A stretch of DNA of 64,000 nucleotides from Lanius collurio (lineage: Eukaryota > Chordata > Aves > Passeriformes > Laniidae). A program made the position numbers and the translations under genes. The notes beneath the pieces are model-generated. The model saw only the letters and a program-made list of their open reading frames with translations. It had not been told where the DNA came from and searched no databases. The DNA is taken from assembly GCA_020086605.1 (NCBI GenBank), contig JACBWW010000016.1, positions 558,001 through 622,000 of the forward strand, in the 5' to 3' direction. This document shows positions 1 through 12,365 of the stretch, piece by piece (the first letter of the stretch is position 1; each line of letters starts with the position of its first letter).

Positions 1-2240
1 GCCAAGCTGTGTGTGATGTTGTGCAAGTGGTTTGCATCTTGGATGAAATTTGCAGGCACTTTGTGGAGCTCTGGAGAACCAGAAGGTGCTGGTTTGGTAC
101 AACCAGGGAGTCGCATCCCCACTGAACTATGGAGCAAACCTCTCTCTGTGTGCCAAGGGGCAGCCTGACCTGGTACAGTGGCAGGGAGGCGTTTTTGGGG
201 TCTTGCAAACCATGTCCGGGGGCTCCTTGTTGTGTGACAGGGGACCATTGAGGGGCCTCACTTGACTGATCCCTCACAGAGCGGAGAGAGTCCTGAATGT
301 CTCTGGCTGCCAGAGGAGTGGGAGCAGGCTTGTGCAGGAGGCCGGAGGAGCAGTGCTCTCCCCTCTTCAGATGAGGTTATGCCAGTGGTGGGGTGCACTC
401 CTCTGGGATGGTGGCTGAGGTTTAGATCTCCCCTAGCCCGAGCTTTCCACTTGTGGGGCCTTGCTGCAGCCTGTTGTTAAAAGGCGAAGATGATGTCCTA
501 GGTGACTTACAAACCAAGGTTTTAGCACCCTTTCAGCAGACCTGGAGTCCCACTGCTGGTGAAAATTAGCCACTTGTTTGAGATTGTGGGCTCTCCCTTT
601 GGCAGAAGTCTGTGTGCATGGGTACCCCCATCAGAAGGGATCTGAGGTATTGAAGGAGAGCATTGCTGTGTGCCTTGATAGTCTCCTCATTCTGCATCCC
701 AGCGAGTGTGACAGTGTCTCCCAAGGTGTGTGATCGGTTCTGAGCCAGCCCCGAGCTGAGCTCTGCTGCAGTGTCCCCTTTCCCCGCTGTCCTCCTCAGC
801 GGCAGAGCCTTTGTCAGCCAGCCAGGATCCTGCAGCGCGCAGCCAGCCTCCCTGAAGTGCCAGCCATGCAGTGCTCGGGTCCTGGCCTCCCTCCTCGCCT
901 CTGCCCCAGCATTTATCAGCAAGCTCCCTTCCCTCCCAGCTGCCAAATTCTTTCTCTGTGCCGTCATCCTCCGGCCAGAAGCCGCCCTGTCCCCCTCTCT
1001 CTTCTCTCCTTCCCTCTGAAACTAGCCCAGAACTGCTGGGCAAACATTTTGCCTGTTGTTATTACAGTATTCCCATCTGCATACTTAGTCATAAACCCCT
1101 TTTAATTCCAGCCTTTTTCTGGGGCGAGGTTAAGAGTTCAAACCCATCATTTTTCTTTTGGGGCTGGAAGCTTACAAAAGCAGCCTGCGGCGAGATTGTT
1201 CAGTAGGATGGGGCCAAGAGTGAGTTTAGGGAGAGGGAAAGGGGAGGGGGGGTTGCACACAGCAGTACTGGCTGTGCAGCCCCTCATCTCCAGGGAAGGC
1301 TTTGGTTGAGGTTTCTGTGGGGCTGACTGGGGTAGGGGGTGCTATGTGCCAGCCACCCCACCCCTTTCCCCTTCTAGCAGCTCTGAGCCAGAGGTGGATG
1401 GGGCTGGCCCCTTGGCAGAGGTGTCAAGTCATGCTGCTGCTGGTCTTGCCTCATTTGCTGGAGTCTTTGGATAATGGGGTGCCAAAAGCCAGAGAAGAGT
1501 GCTCCTGACTGTGCAGGAAGAGGAACAGCCCTGGATGTGAGCAAAGCTCTCTCCAGGAGAGCTCCTCAAGAATAGCTTGTTGCTGCTAATCCTTTAGTGA
1601 TGGAAAGGATACTGTCAGGCTCCCTTTGCTCAGCTCTCTATGTCCTTACTTTAAAAGACCGTGCCCTCCTCACTTGGGGTAGTGAGGGTCCTGCTCCACG
1701 TGCTCTGGCTACTGCTGTGCTCACCTCCCACCCTGTGCAGGCATCTCCGGGCTGGATGAGCCCAGATATCTCTGCATGTCTCCCAAAAAGCACTGGGGTC
1801 CATTGCTTGTGAGCAATGGACTTAGTGGGTGGCTGTAGTAACACTTCCCTATTGCCACTGCAGTGTTGCTGCTTTTGATTCTCTCTGTGGCAAGGGTTCC
1901 TAGGTGCTGGGACTTTCTACCAGCCCAATTCTACCCTATGGTGAGGAATTCCTGTCCTCCATCTGCTTCCCTGTGGTCTGGGTGGTATGGTAAGGCAGCG
2001 GGAGGCAGAGAGCTCCTAAGGGCAGCGATTAGTTCCTGTGCAAGGTTTGGTACCAGTATCTTGCTCCTGTAGCTGCTGCTGCTGAACCCCCAGACTGGCT
2101 GCTGACCTGGGTCTGGTGGGAGATGCTCCCTCCTTCCTGTTGCCTGTTGTAGATGCCATGCTGCATTCCTGTGGGATGGGGTATGGACAGGTTGTTTTGG
2201 GGCTTGAGAGGCATTGGAAATGCCGCATCTTTAGGCAGGC
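1..2240. other. No gene seen; mixed-composition sequence
   Basis: Only short overlapping open frames occur on both strands, with no recognisable domain or codon pattern. A pyrimidine-rich stretch lies at about 880-1020 and a purine-rich one at about 1225-1250. No repeat family or regulatory cluster is evident. Confidence 0.6.
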
Positions 2241-3125
2241 TGAGGTGTTCCCCTGCCCCCCTCCAAATTAAAAGGTCTCAAGGAAAAGAAATAGTAATGT
2301 GCACTTGGGTTGACAGAAATGTACAAATTTGTGCAGCTCAATTTCCCAACATGTTTCAGTAAATAAGAGTCTCTTGCTTTGCTTTTGAGAAGCATTAAAA
2401 AAGATGGAAACATCTCATATTTATGTATTTGAAATTAAGCCTTTGCCTTCTTTATTAGAAGTATTTTTCTGAAATTTGACTTCAGTTTTAAATTGCTAAT
2501 ACCTTAATGACAAATCCAGCTCTCAAGTGATGCTGTTAAAAAAAAATCCTGAAAGAACAGGTATTTGGGCAGTTCTGTTGGAAAGTTACTCAAAGGCAGG
2601 AATGCAGAAGCAACTTCGACTTCTCTCTGCATATCTTGCCATTCCATCTGTGATTGTTACCCTACATGGACTGTGTGATGGCTTCTCATTGTAGTTTCCC
2701 CCTCTCCCCCCCACCCCACTGGTTTTCTTAGATGGAGGGTTTTATCCATGGCACTGTGAATATTGAACAGCCACAGGAAAATAATCTAAACAACATTCTC
2801 TGATTTTTAGTGGATCAGGTAGGAAGGAGCTTTCTTAAAAAGCACTGTGATCTTGCATCTGTATCCAGGTGGTGGATCCCAGGCAGGACGAGTGGTCAAA
2901 ATTTGCATCTAAATTATCTTAATTCTTGATCCCCTAAATTGCACTTCAAGGTGGAGGGATTTGAAATTTTTTCTTCGTGGGTGCTGAATGGTTATTAAGC
3001 TGCTCTAGAGGGAGGGAAGCTTGTCACACGAGAAATTTGGTTTTAGTCCCCATTAATCTCAGAGGCATTCATTCTGCTGGCCTGAATGCTTTGGGCTCTT
3101 GATGTGATAAACCTCAGAATGTGTT
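2241..3125. promoter_or_regulatory. AT-richer block, possible regulatory DNA
   Basis: Composition turns AT-rich relative to both flanks, with runs of A/T at about 2388-2530 and 2890-2970. No palindrome or paired site stands out. It is listed because it is a clear compositional island of the kind that elsewhere in this window carries factor motifs. It may simply be AT-rich intronic DNA. Confidence 0.2.
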
Positions 3126-4190
3126 AGATCTGCACTTTACTCTTCGCAAGTCCAAGGGTGGAAGGGGAAGGGTCTTGCTGTGAGCCAAAGCAGCTTGTAA
3201 GCCTTTCTGTGTGCTTGTGCAGTGGGGAGAGGGGAGCGGGTGGAGCTGGTGGACTGCAGTGCCTCCTTCCAGCTGCGAGCATGCCTGGATTGTGTGCTCA
3301 GAGCGCGGGGCTCTGCCTACCTGCCCTCGGCGTGTCTGGCAAGCCACAGCTTGCAGGGCATGGCAGGTCCTGCACACGGGCTGACTTGCTCGCTGCAGCC
3401 TCCCCTGGCTTCAGAGGGGAGCTGGCAGCTCACAGCCAGTCACCCACTTCTTGGCATTTCTTAAGAGGTGCTGCTCTTTCCCCAGTGCTGCATGGAGTTT
3501 TGGAAAGCAGCTTTCCTTTCCAGAAGAATAGGAGCTGTGCTGGCTGCTTGGAGATGCCAGAGGAGAGACTCTGCAAGGTGCACAGAGCATTTATTAGACC
3601 TGTTTAACAGGAAGCTTATGTCTCAAAAAAGGACTGGCTGGGCTGCCTGGTGTGGGGCAGGAGAGCGGCTCAGCCCTTGTGCAGGAGTCAAAAGAGGTGT
3701 AGGTTTGGTTTCTGGGCATGCCGTGCTGTTGAGTAATGCTGCTCAGGTCACTGTACTCCCTTGCTGGCCTACCTGTGTGGCAGGGACATCGGTATATGCA
3801 GATCTTACAGATCTTTGATCCATTAAAGCAGCTCGGATTGTTGCAGAGGAGGGAGCCTGCCTGTTGCCCTCTGCCTGCAGCCTCGCCTTGTGCAGCGAGG
3901 ATTTTCTGGCAGGATATTGGGCAGGAAAGGAAAACTGGTGGAGCTGGTTTTGAGTTTTTTTCAGGGAAACAGAGACCACTCATCCCAGAGGTGTCTGAAA
4001 CTTTTTCTCTCTTCCACATCTCCATCTTCAAGGTAGATGCATCCTCAGAATTTGGATACTCGTGGGCGTTGCTTGCTGCAGGTGCCAGTGCTGTGCATTG
4101 CAACACCATGTTCTGCCTCCCACAGAGCGCTGCTCCAGCAAGAGGGGAATTGGTATGTGGAAGGGCACTGGGATTGCATCATCTGTGTTT
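3126..4190. other. No gene seen
   Basis: Open frames overlap on both strands (for example plus 3158-3607 and minus 3594-4109). They are rich in Cys, Trp and Leu, as expected from out-of-frame G+T-rich DNA, and match no family. No repeats seen. Confidence 0.55.
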
Positions 4191-4194
4191 GAAG

Positions 4195-4760
4195 ATTTCA
4201 TTAAATCAGTATTAATTTAGAGCTGTTTCGGTGTACAGTTTCATATTCTTCTGCAAACAGGCATCTTGCCTGTGCCAGGAATTGGAAACGTGGAGTATGC
4301 ATGCTCCTCCTCTTCCTGTCTCCTTTTATTTGAAAATGAGAGGGCTTGTGAGGTTTTTCGCCCACCCTGTGCTCACCTGTGCCTTTTGCTTTTCTGCTGC
4401 CCAGTGCCTTAATTACAGCTGAGGAAATGACATGCCAGTAAATACTGGGAGAGGTTACCCCTGCTCCATGCCAGCCCTGGGACATGGACGCACCATTCTG
4501 TCTCTGGCTCACTCCTGACCATGAGCACATTTCCATCCCTGCTCCTTCAATCTCTCTCCCTCTCTCCTTGACGTGCTGCTTGTGTAATTGTTGGCTGTTT
4601 GTCCACTAATGATTATAAATTAGCGGCTGAGTGTATAAAAAGTTAATGAAGTTCTGTCGGTGGAACCATTACGCCTTCCCAGGCTGGCACGTACAGGTCG
4701 GCCGAGCCGGTAAGAAAAGCCAGACACCGAGTCCGGACTTTCAGGGGATCAGGTTTCAGC
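4195..4760. promoter_or_regulatory. Candidate conserved noncoding block, possible microexon
   Basis: Around 4570-4650 the sequence is AT-rich with homeodomain-type cores (TAATGATTATAAATTAG at 4608-4624). It then becomes CpG-bearing at 4655-4740, with at least six CpGs. That CpG-bearing part includes a 27-base interval (4683-4709) bounded by cttcccag and gtaagaa, which would suit a microexon. Retained CpGs next to AT-rich sequence suggest constraint. Function is inferred from composition only. Confidence 0.35.
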
Positions 4761-6690
4761 TCGCTTGCTCTTTCCTGCTGTGTTTTTTCTTGCTTGATGG
4801 AGCCAAAGTTGAGCCCTGGGAATGCCAAAAGGTGGCAGGTGATATTTTCTCTACTCTGGTGTGCAAAAAATCACCACAGTGCTTGGATTCCTCCTGCCAT
4901 CGCTTATTTCCAGCCCTCTTGTTCCACTGTCCCAAGGGCACCTCCTCTACTTGTTTCCTTCCTGGCTGTTTTAGGACAGATATCTGAGGATACTTTGGAC
5001 TCTTCATTTGTTGCCTATAGCAGATTTCTTGTGCACAGGGGCTTCTTGGGTTGAAACCAAATATCTCAGACCCCTTCAGTTTCTGCTGCTTTGCTTCTTA
5101 AGCATCTGACTGTGACATGGCAATAACAGCTTCTTCCATCACAGAGCTCATGTACAAGGTGTAGGATGAGTGTTGGAGGAGATGGCATGATCATACAGGT
5201 ATAAATCTACCTGCTGTAAACTGCCCACCCCCTTAGTTTTTTTCCTCAACCTCAGAACTTGGCAGGACTTTATCTGTGTGCCTTGGCATTTCTCTGTGTG
5301 GACACAGGCTTGGCATAGGGCTTGCTAAAATAAGCCGAGCAGCTTAGGGAAAAAAGTGCTGATAAAAAAAGAAGGCGTCCTCCTTGCTGTGGTGAGATTT
5401 TTGAGGTGTCTCTTGGACTCTGGCACCTCTTCTCTGAAAGAGCTGTGGAAACTTGGCAGTAGGGCTGTCTTGTGTCACCCTCATGAAAACTCAGTTGAAT
5501 TGGGAGCAGATACTCAGCTGCTTGGTGAGTCTCCGAAGAGCCTGCGCATTTTGGCAGCTAAACCCTGGAGAGTGGTTGCCAAGCCCCATGGAGCTGCAGG
5601 CTAGGGATCCCCTCTGGTCATTCCTCAGTGGAACTTTTCCCGGGCAGTGGCTGCTGTGAGGTGGGAACAGGGAGAAACTGCAGCTCATGTAGCGACTTGG
5701 AAACGGGACAAGGTCTGCAGGGTCAGAGAGATTGTGGCATCCTGCAGTGGATGCATGACCTGTGGCATGGCCGTCCCATGTGGTGCCTGAGTGCCTTGGA
5801 GAAAGTGCCATCTTTTCTACCAGACTCTGATTTTTCCCAGATGAGATGATCTGTGCTCTTGTGGTGCTTGAAGTGTGAACACCAGTCTCCTGGCCTTCTT
5901 CCAGGCTGAATGATTGCTTTTCAGCATCCCTTATTTTTCCCTTGCTGGGCTGTGCTGAGCAGGGCTCCTTCCCGGGCCTGGTGGGCTTCCCTCCTCCTCC
6001 TCCAAGGAATGTGGTTACAAGGGTGCTGGAAGGATGGCAGGAGGAGCATGAGCCTTGCCAGACCTCCGAGGGGTGTTTTGAGGTGGTCTGAATTCACTGG
6101 CCAAGCTTTGCTTGTGTGGATTGGATAGCTAGCACAAGGCTGGGGAGAAACTACTTGCAGTCAGCAGGAGCCTTCGCTTTGACTTGGCCAGGGCTTGGAT
6201 AGGCCCCCTGGATTTTGGGAAGGACTCAGCGAACCTCTGTGTCCAGCTGTCGGCATGGGATTAGCGGCAGGAGGCGTGGGTGAAAGCTGGAGCTGAGAGT
6301 GGTATGGCAGCAGCCCGGTGGCTTTGGGCACGTGGTGAGGATTATGGGCAGGATTCCTCCCTGCTGGCTGCAGTCCTGCTGCTGGCTGGCTCTTTGGGGC
6401 TGGGCCGGGGGTTTTGGGGTCTGCACATCCCTCCCTCAGCAGGGCAGACTCATGGATCTCTGGTTTTGGCTGGAAAATGCTCCCTGATGACTCTGTGGAG
6501 GAGACGACAGCCGGGAGCTGCTGCTTGTTGCAGGGGGGCTGCCAGTGGTGAGGAGAGGTGACCAGGAGAGACCCCAGCCCCTGCTCCCAGGGCTGATTGC
6601 CTGCCTCTGCCCAGGGCTGGTTTTCGGGGGCGCAGGCATTCCAGGAATTCGTAAGGAATTAGGGAGCGGGTGGGGAAGAGCGGGAAGACT
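4761..6690. other. No gene seen
   Basis: G+T-rich, with short overlapping frames and no recognisable domain. No repeat element or motif cluster is evident. Confidence 0.55.
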
Positions 6691-6694
6691 CCTG

Positions 6695-6830
6695 CAACAT
6701 GAACCATCTGGCCTCTTTGGTCTCTGCTCGCGACAGTGTCTGGGATAAGGGAACTGATCGAAAACAGACATTGTTTGAGACAATAAAACCGTATTACACG
6801 TTAATGAGAAAATACCTTGGAGAGCCGAGG
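6695..6830. promoter_or_regulatory. Candidate enhancer-like block with paired SOX half-sites
   Basis: A sharp AT-rich island within GC-rich DNA. It carries CpGs (ctcgcgac at 6727-6734) and an inverted pair of SOX cores, ATTGT at 6770-6774 and ACAAT at 6780-6784, five bases apart. A TTAATGAG homeodomain-like core follows at 6801-6808. SOX proteins bind ATTGT/ACAAT cores, some as dimers. Use here is an inference. Confidence 0.4.
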
Positions 6831-7640
6831 GCCTGGGGCAAGCTGGGTGTCCTCCTCCCTCTCCCCTCCACTGGTTCATGGCCTGGTGTGATGCTGCCGA
6901 GGGGCAGCGGCAGCTCCTTTTCTTCTGCTGTGGGTTTGCTCAGCGGGCCAGAGTGCTGCCAGCGAGCAGGGTTTAGGCAAGGCTTGGCTGGGGTGCATTG
7001 CCCCTGCGTCCCTGTCTTTGAGCAGGGGAAAGCATGATCCTATCAGGAAGGCAAAAAGCAGCCCCTAAGCCTTGCCGTGTGCATGGGGGTGGGGGGTGCT
7101 CCATTTGCACCTCTTTCATTCCCACTTCCCACTTGCCTCAGGCTCCTGCAGTTCTTGTCTCCCCGTAAATGGAGTGTCTTAGGGCCTGTTCCCTGGCTGG
7201 GGGTGGTGAGTGGTACAGCCTGCCTCCCATCATCCCAGCACTACACTCCCCGAGTGCTGTAGGAGAGCCTCACAGTCTGTGCCTGGCCCTGCTGAACTCA
7301 CAATCTTGGGGAGCCTGTGCTGGTTATTAGATCTTACAGGCCCTGATTTCCTTCCTGTTCTTCATCAACTCATCCCTTTTCCTGTGAGGTGGGCAGATGC
7401 TCCCTGCCTCAGGATGTTCGGGCTTGCTTGGGTGTCCATGGTTTGGCAGAGCCCCTGTTCAGGTCCTAGTCTCCCTGTGTTTTTCCATGCTGAACTGGGT
7501 GTGGGTTTCTGCATGTCCTATGTTCCACATCCCCTCCTGTGAGGGAGTTGGATACCTTTGGGAAGAAAGCCAGGATGGATCCTCACCTGGAGGAAATTAT
7601 TGACTCATCCCATCTTAAAGTCAGACTTTAGTGATCCAGT
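6831..7640. other. No gene seen
   Basis: GC-rich, with short frames in several registers and nothing recognisable as a domain, repeat or site. Confidence 0.55.
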
Positions 7641-7644
7641 GGCT

Positions 7645-8280
7645 GGGCTTTCAGGCTTCCTGCCATTTATTTATCTATCTAGTTATTTATTTATTTTCTG
7701 TAATGAATAATCCCAGTAATGGCCAAAATTCATAAGTAAGGGAGAAACAGGAGTTTTGAAGGTGGGGATGGAGAAGCAGAGGAGTTGTGGGGGGGTGACA
7801 TGTCTGGAGTCTGTACCTCCTGGCCGAACATTTTTGGAGATCTTTCTTCACCTCAGGCAGGAGCGGGAAGCTGATGGTTCATAACAAAGGCCCCTTTTCT
7901 CCTCCGGGCTGGTGTTTTTATAGTGTTGGGTTACATCCCCCTCACTTTGAGGGTGGGTGGGAAGGGGGCATTGATAGAACTTGACACAGCTACATGATGT
8001 AATGTTATTTTTTTGGTACCAAAATGAGGCAATTTTTCACTCAAGGTCAGCAGAATTTATGTCGAGCCATTCTGGAGGGAGGGAGCCCAGCCTGGGGGTA
8101 CAGGATAGAGTGCCTGACCTAACCCTGCACTCAGACACCTCCTCTAGCCCTGCCACAAACACTGCTGTCTGTGCAGAGGTAACAAGGACATCACCCCCAG
8201 ACTTTTCCCTATTTCCCCCCTACCCCTCACCTCATGCTTGAGTTAAAATATTTTAATTAAAATGGATTCTGTTGTGAGTG
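7645..8280. promoter_or_regulatory. AT-rich patches with a TTAATTAA palindrome
   Basis: Two AT-rich patches flank plain sequence. At 7668-7695 there are repeated TTTAT units. At 8250-8263 lies a perfect 14-base palindrome, ATTTTAATTAAAAT, centred on a homeodomain-type TTAATTAA core. Between them the sequence is unremarkable. Regulatory function is a guess from composition. Confidence 0.25.
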
Positions 8281-9475
8281 TGGAGCCAGGGAAGCTTACT
8301 GCACACCCTGCTTTTGGTCACTGGGCCCTCAACATCTGTTTCCTATTGAAAGCTCCTTTGGAATGGAGAGCTGGCCCCTCCTCCCATCCCCGGTTTCAGT
8401 CCCTTTAGAGACCAACACGCAGCCCAGCTTTCTAAGGGTTTGTCCCCCTCACAGCCTTCTTCCAGCCCAGCCTAGCTACAGTTTCGCTTAAATAAAAATA
8501 AACAAGAAGAGTTGATTGCCGGCAGCAGGGAGTCTCATGTCCTTCTGCCTGTGTGAGGTGTTATCAATGTGGTGGCCCCCAGGGTTGCTGGGGGTGAAGG
8601 TAGAATCTCCACACTTGCCCAGCAAGGAGGGTAGAAAATCAGTAGCTTTGTTGCTGAGAGGCTGCAAATTAGGGTTGGTTGTGAGGATGTGCATGGGAAA
8701 AGCTATTTGTTTCCCATGAATGAGAGCTCTGCCTGTTCCTCCAGCTGGGAGCAAATGATACCAGTGGTGTGAGCATTTTTGCTTGTTGGTGTTGTGCCTG
8801 CCCTGGTCATGGTTTGCATTTTGGGCATCAATTAAACTTTGTTTTCGCTTTCCAGCTGAGATGGTCCCAAGATGTGGGGGGCTCTGGAGCAGCTGTGGTC
8901 TGGGTGGGAGGATGTTAGGAGAAAAGCATCCCAAGTGGGTGCAGTGGTTGATTGTGGGCCCTGTTGGGATGAGGTCTGCTGTTCTCAGGAGCATCACTGC
9001 AGTCTTCCAGCAATGTGTTAAAATTGTTGGTGTTTTGGGAGAGGCCACTCCCATGGAGAAATGTGGCTGTGTGAATTGTGGGAAACTGGTGCACATATGG
9101 GAGGAGCACTTGGACCCACATATGTAGGAACATGATGTGGTACCAGTGACCATCTGGTTTGGCCCATGCGTGGCTTGGAAAAGGCAGAGCATGGACCTCC
9201 TCATGCTGAACTGTCTGGGGAAGGCTGAGGCGTGTTGGTATGTCTGTATCAGGCAAGAGTTTTGCTCAACAGCCTGGGAAGATCTGGTGGACTTGGTGCA
9301 GCACAAGAATGAAGAAAAGTCACCAAGGCTTTTCCAGAGCTCCAGCTCATGGATCTATAATGCCTCCAGGCTGGTCTCACAAAGGATGTACTGGTAAGGG
9401 CACTCTGCAGGGGATGGCAAGTGAAATGGGTATAAGATTTGAACGAATTTGTTGCTGTTGAGGGTATTTGCTTTA
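8281..9475. other. No recognised gene; long frames open on both strands
   Basis: A 272-codon frame is open on the minus strand (8488-9306). On the plus strand a single frame runs through 8783-9397 with one stop at 9125-9127. Neither translation matches a known family. The plus strand is strongly G+T-rich here, which by itself depletes stops on the minus strand. The plus frame holds a Cys-x2-Cys-x4-His-x4-His spacing at 9068-9109, reminiscent of a retroelement zinc knuckle with the last Cys replaced. This could be coincidence. Confidence 0.4.
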
Positions 9476-10955
9476 GTTATTTTTATATCTGGCCAGTTTG
9501 TAGTCTGAATCCTCTTCTCCTTGACCCCCCTTCAATCTCTCAAGTAAAAACACCAGGGACTGGGGCCTGTGGGAGCTGTTAATGCAAGGTCTGTCTGGAG
9601 GAGCTGCACCCCTTGTGAGACAGTGCCATGTCCCCAGTGCAGCTGGGATGGAGTTCAGCAGAGGGACAGGAGATGGGTGGGTCAGAGAAGGGAGGTCACT
9701 GCACTGCTGACGTTTGCCCTGGAAAGCTGGAGGTTGCAGGCATGTCCAAATGTGGAGAGATCAACCCAGTGCCCTCCTGCACAGGGAGGGGAGAAGTTCC
9801 TCCCTGGCCATTTTAATGGAGCGCTGCTGCCATTTGGAAATGTGAGGGGGGTGTGTAAAGATAATTGGAAAACTAGAGGGGAAAAACACAAACCTGTGAG
9901 AGCTGATTCTCACCACATTAAAAATTTTTAAAGGAGTTTGTTTCTCTTCCCTTTCTTGGAACTTTTTCTTGACCTCTTTCAAATTTAAAAGCTTAATGTT
10001 AATGGTTTTTGATTTTTTGTTATTATTGCTTTTTGCTTGAAAGGCAGGAAGCCAACAAAAGCAGTTCGTGTTGTGCTGACTTCCATAACCCCCTCTCCCC
10101 CAAACAGTGGATGCTTTCCAGTGTCCCTGTTTGAATGCAGTGTTCTGGTTATGGTGGCAGGGCAGGGAATATGCTTGGGAGTGAACAAATACATCTGTTT
10201 CTTTAGGGAGACCTCCTGATCCTGCTCTGGGGTGTTGCTGGCCTCCTTGCAAAATGCCTGCATGTGGGTGGTACCCAGTTGTGTGGTGACTGAAGAAGGG
10301 AGATCTGGCTGAAATGATGAGATGAGCAAGTCTTGGTTCCCTAGTACCCTTCCATCTCCCAGCACAGGTTAGGCACCTCTAACACCCTTCTGATGGTAAA
10401 AGATGCCCGGACACCCTATGACTTTGCCAGAACCATTCCCAGACAGGAGTGGTGGGGAATTAAGCCCCTTCCCCAGGATTCCTGTTCCTGCAGGCTACCA
10501 TCCTGCACTCTCCTGCCCTGTATTTTATCTTCTTGGTGATAGTTTCCTGGCTGTGATTCTCCTCTGATATCGAGACCAGCTGCTGTGTGAAGGTATGCGC
10601 ATGTGCAGGATGCAAACATTGTGCGTATGAATGAGTAAAAACTTGGAAAGAGTCTTAACACTGCCTTTATCTCATGGAAGAGGAATTTTTTGATGAAGAC
10701 TCACAAAATCATCCATCTTCCCCCTGTTGTTTTTGCAGTGGTGTTGCCCACAAGGATGCATTCTACCCATTCCTTAGGGACCTGTTGGGGGTCTCTCCAG
10801 ATGAGTGCGTAAAAGCCCCCAGGCTGCCTTTGCCGAGTTTGTTTTATGTCGTCGTTCTAATGAAAGTTGTGTGCTGCTTCCCATTTCCAAGCTGTTGCTG
10901 CAATGGTGGTGGTGTTTGCTCTCAGCAGCTGAAGAAAAGCTCTTGGTTGTTTCCT
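9476..10955. other. No gene seen; one AT-rich patch
   Basis: Mostly G+T-rich and featureless. An AT-rich patch at about 9905-10040 has poly-T and poly-A runs but no paired motif. Confidence 0.5.
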
Positions 10956-11070
10956 CCCCCCCACCTTTGCATTAACATCTGGACAAAGATAACTGCATAT
11001 GCAGACTGTTTTCACTTACTTTGGCATCTTCACAGTTTTAATGAAAAGATCATTTCTGCCATGGAGAAGC
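10956..11070. promoter_or_regulatory. Candidate block with palindromic CTGCATATGCAG
   Basis: A compact AT-rich island with the perfect 12-base palindrome CTGCATATGCAG at 10993-11004, whose centre CATATG is an E-box. GACAAAGATAAC upstream at 10982-10993 resembles overlapping SOX/TCF and GATA cores. TTTTAATGAAAAG follows at 11036-11048. No coding frame is recognised. Regulatory use is inferred. Confidence 0.35.
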
Positions 11071-12195
11071 AATGGCCCAGATTGCAGTGGGGTTTGCTCC
11101 CCATCTCTCTCCAGACAGCGAGTGAGCAGCGTGTTGGGAACAAACTCTGCAAACTTGGCGCAGGCAGGGGGAGTGTAAGTGAAAGCTAATTGGAAGCAGC
11201 CCTGACTTGTACTCTGCTGGAGCAATTTACAATATCTTTCATGTGGTGACTTATTGAGTTATTTGCTCAAAGGAAAAAAAAAAAAAGCCTCTGCTTATTT
11301 ATAGCAGCGGTGGTAACCACTGATACATGAGCTGGCTTGGGCATGGAAGCATCTGTCCTGGTCAGAACTTTGTTTGTTAATTCACATCTTTGCCCCTGGA
11401 TGCATTGAAGTACCTATGCAAATATTGCTGTCTGGGGATCCTATTTGGATACTGGAGACCTCTCAGTACGTTCTTTTACGTTCTTGACCAAGCTCCTATG
11501 CCACTTTACCATCCCAGGCTATTGTGTCCAGCACCCTTCATCTCTTGCCTTGTAATGCTGGTGGGCTGTGGTTTTCCATCCTCAGGTTGGCTGGGGTGGT
11601 TGCTCGTTGTTGTGCAATCTGAGCTGGTGGGGTGAAGCTAGTGCTTGGCATTGCCTTGGACCAGTTTTATCTTGGGGCTGGGGAGAGGGAGAGCTTAACA
11701 TAGGTTTCAGGAGGGAGGAATATATGTGTCTTGCACTGAGTTTTGGGTGCAGGGTATCCTTGCGTGGAGCAGGCCTGGCCTGAATAGGTATGAGGGGTGT
11801 CCTGAAGTCAGCCAGAAAAGAAGGGTTCGGCTGAGGCCACTGATCTGTGCCATGGGGCTCCTATGGACCCTGGCCATTGCTCCCATTTTACCCAGATCCT
11901 GATGGTAATAGTTCAGGTCTGTCATCCTGACTCATCCCTGTACCTGTGCTATATCCACAGGGGATATGTGGATGGGAATGTTATCCTATTTTGTGAAAGA
12001 CACATGTGTATGTGAAGTATCTGCCTGCCTGGAGATGTTTGTTTCACCTTCCATATCAACCTGGTTTCCCAGCAATTGGCTTCTGCCCCTGCTTCTCACT
12101 GATCTTGTTGTTATTTTTTTTTTAAGCCTGCCACTGATGCTTTTGATGTTCTCAGCCTCCTATCTCTGCACGGCTCCTGCAGTACCAGCCCCGTG
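11071..12195. other. No gene seen
   Basis: Featureless apart from a short poly-A run at about 11273-11286. No recognisable domain in any frame. Confidence 0.5.
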
Positions 12196-12365
12196 CCTTT
12201 CATTACCGCATTAACAAACTCGAGTCGTGCTTAACGAGGACGCTTCATATGTTATGCTAATGATCAAGAGACATGTTAATGATATTTTAGAAGCCTAATT
12301 AGTGGAATATATAACTATATGCAATTTGGTAATGGACTGTGACAAGAAGTTGTTAAAAGGGGGCT
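12196..12365. promoter_or_regulatory. Strong candidate conserved noncoding element
   Basis: Very distinct from its GC-rich flanks. It is AT-rich with several homeodomain and POU-like cores: CATTAAC, TATGCTAATGAT (an octamer-like ATGCTAAT) at 12253-12264, TTAATGATAT and CCTAATTAG near 12295. It keeps CpGs at its left edge (ctcgagtcgtgcttaacgag, about 12219-12238). No frame is coding. Such composition is typical of deeply conserved developmental enhancers in vertebrates. Confidence 0.5.

Noticed and set aside
1125..1140. gagttcaaaccc resembling a tRNA B box
   Set aside because: No A box at the right distance upstream and no cloverleaf can be drawn around it.
3158..4215. Chain of plus-strand frames of 80-160 codons
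   Set aside because: Frames overlap one another and a 171-codon minus-strand frame. No recognisable domain and a Cys/Trp/Leu-rich composition typical of noncoding G+T-rich DNA.
8488..9306. 272-codon open frame on the minus strand
   Set aside because: The longest frame in the window, but the plus strand is strongly G+T-rich here, which depletes stops on the A+C-rich minus strand. The translation matches no family and is Pro/His/Thr/Asn-rich as expected from such bias.
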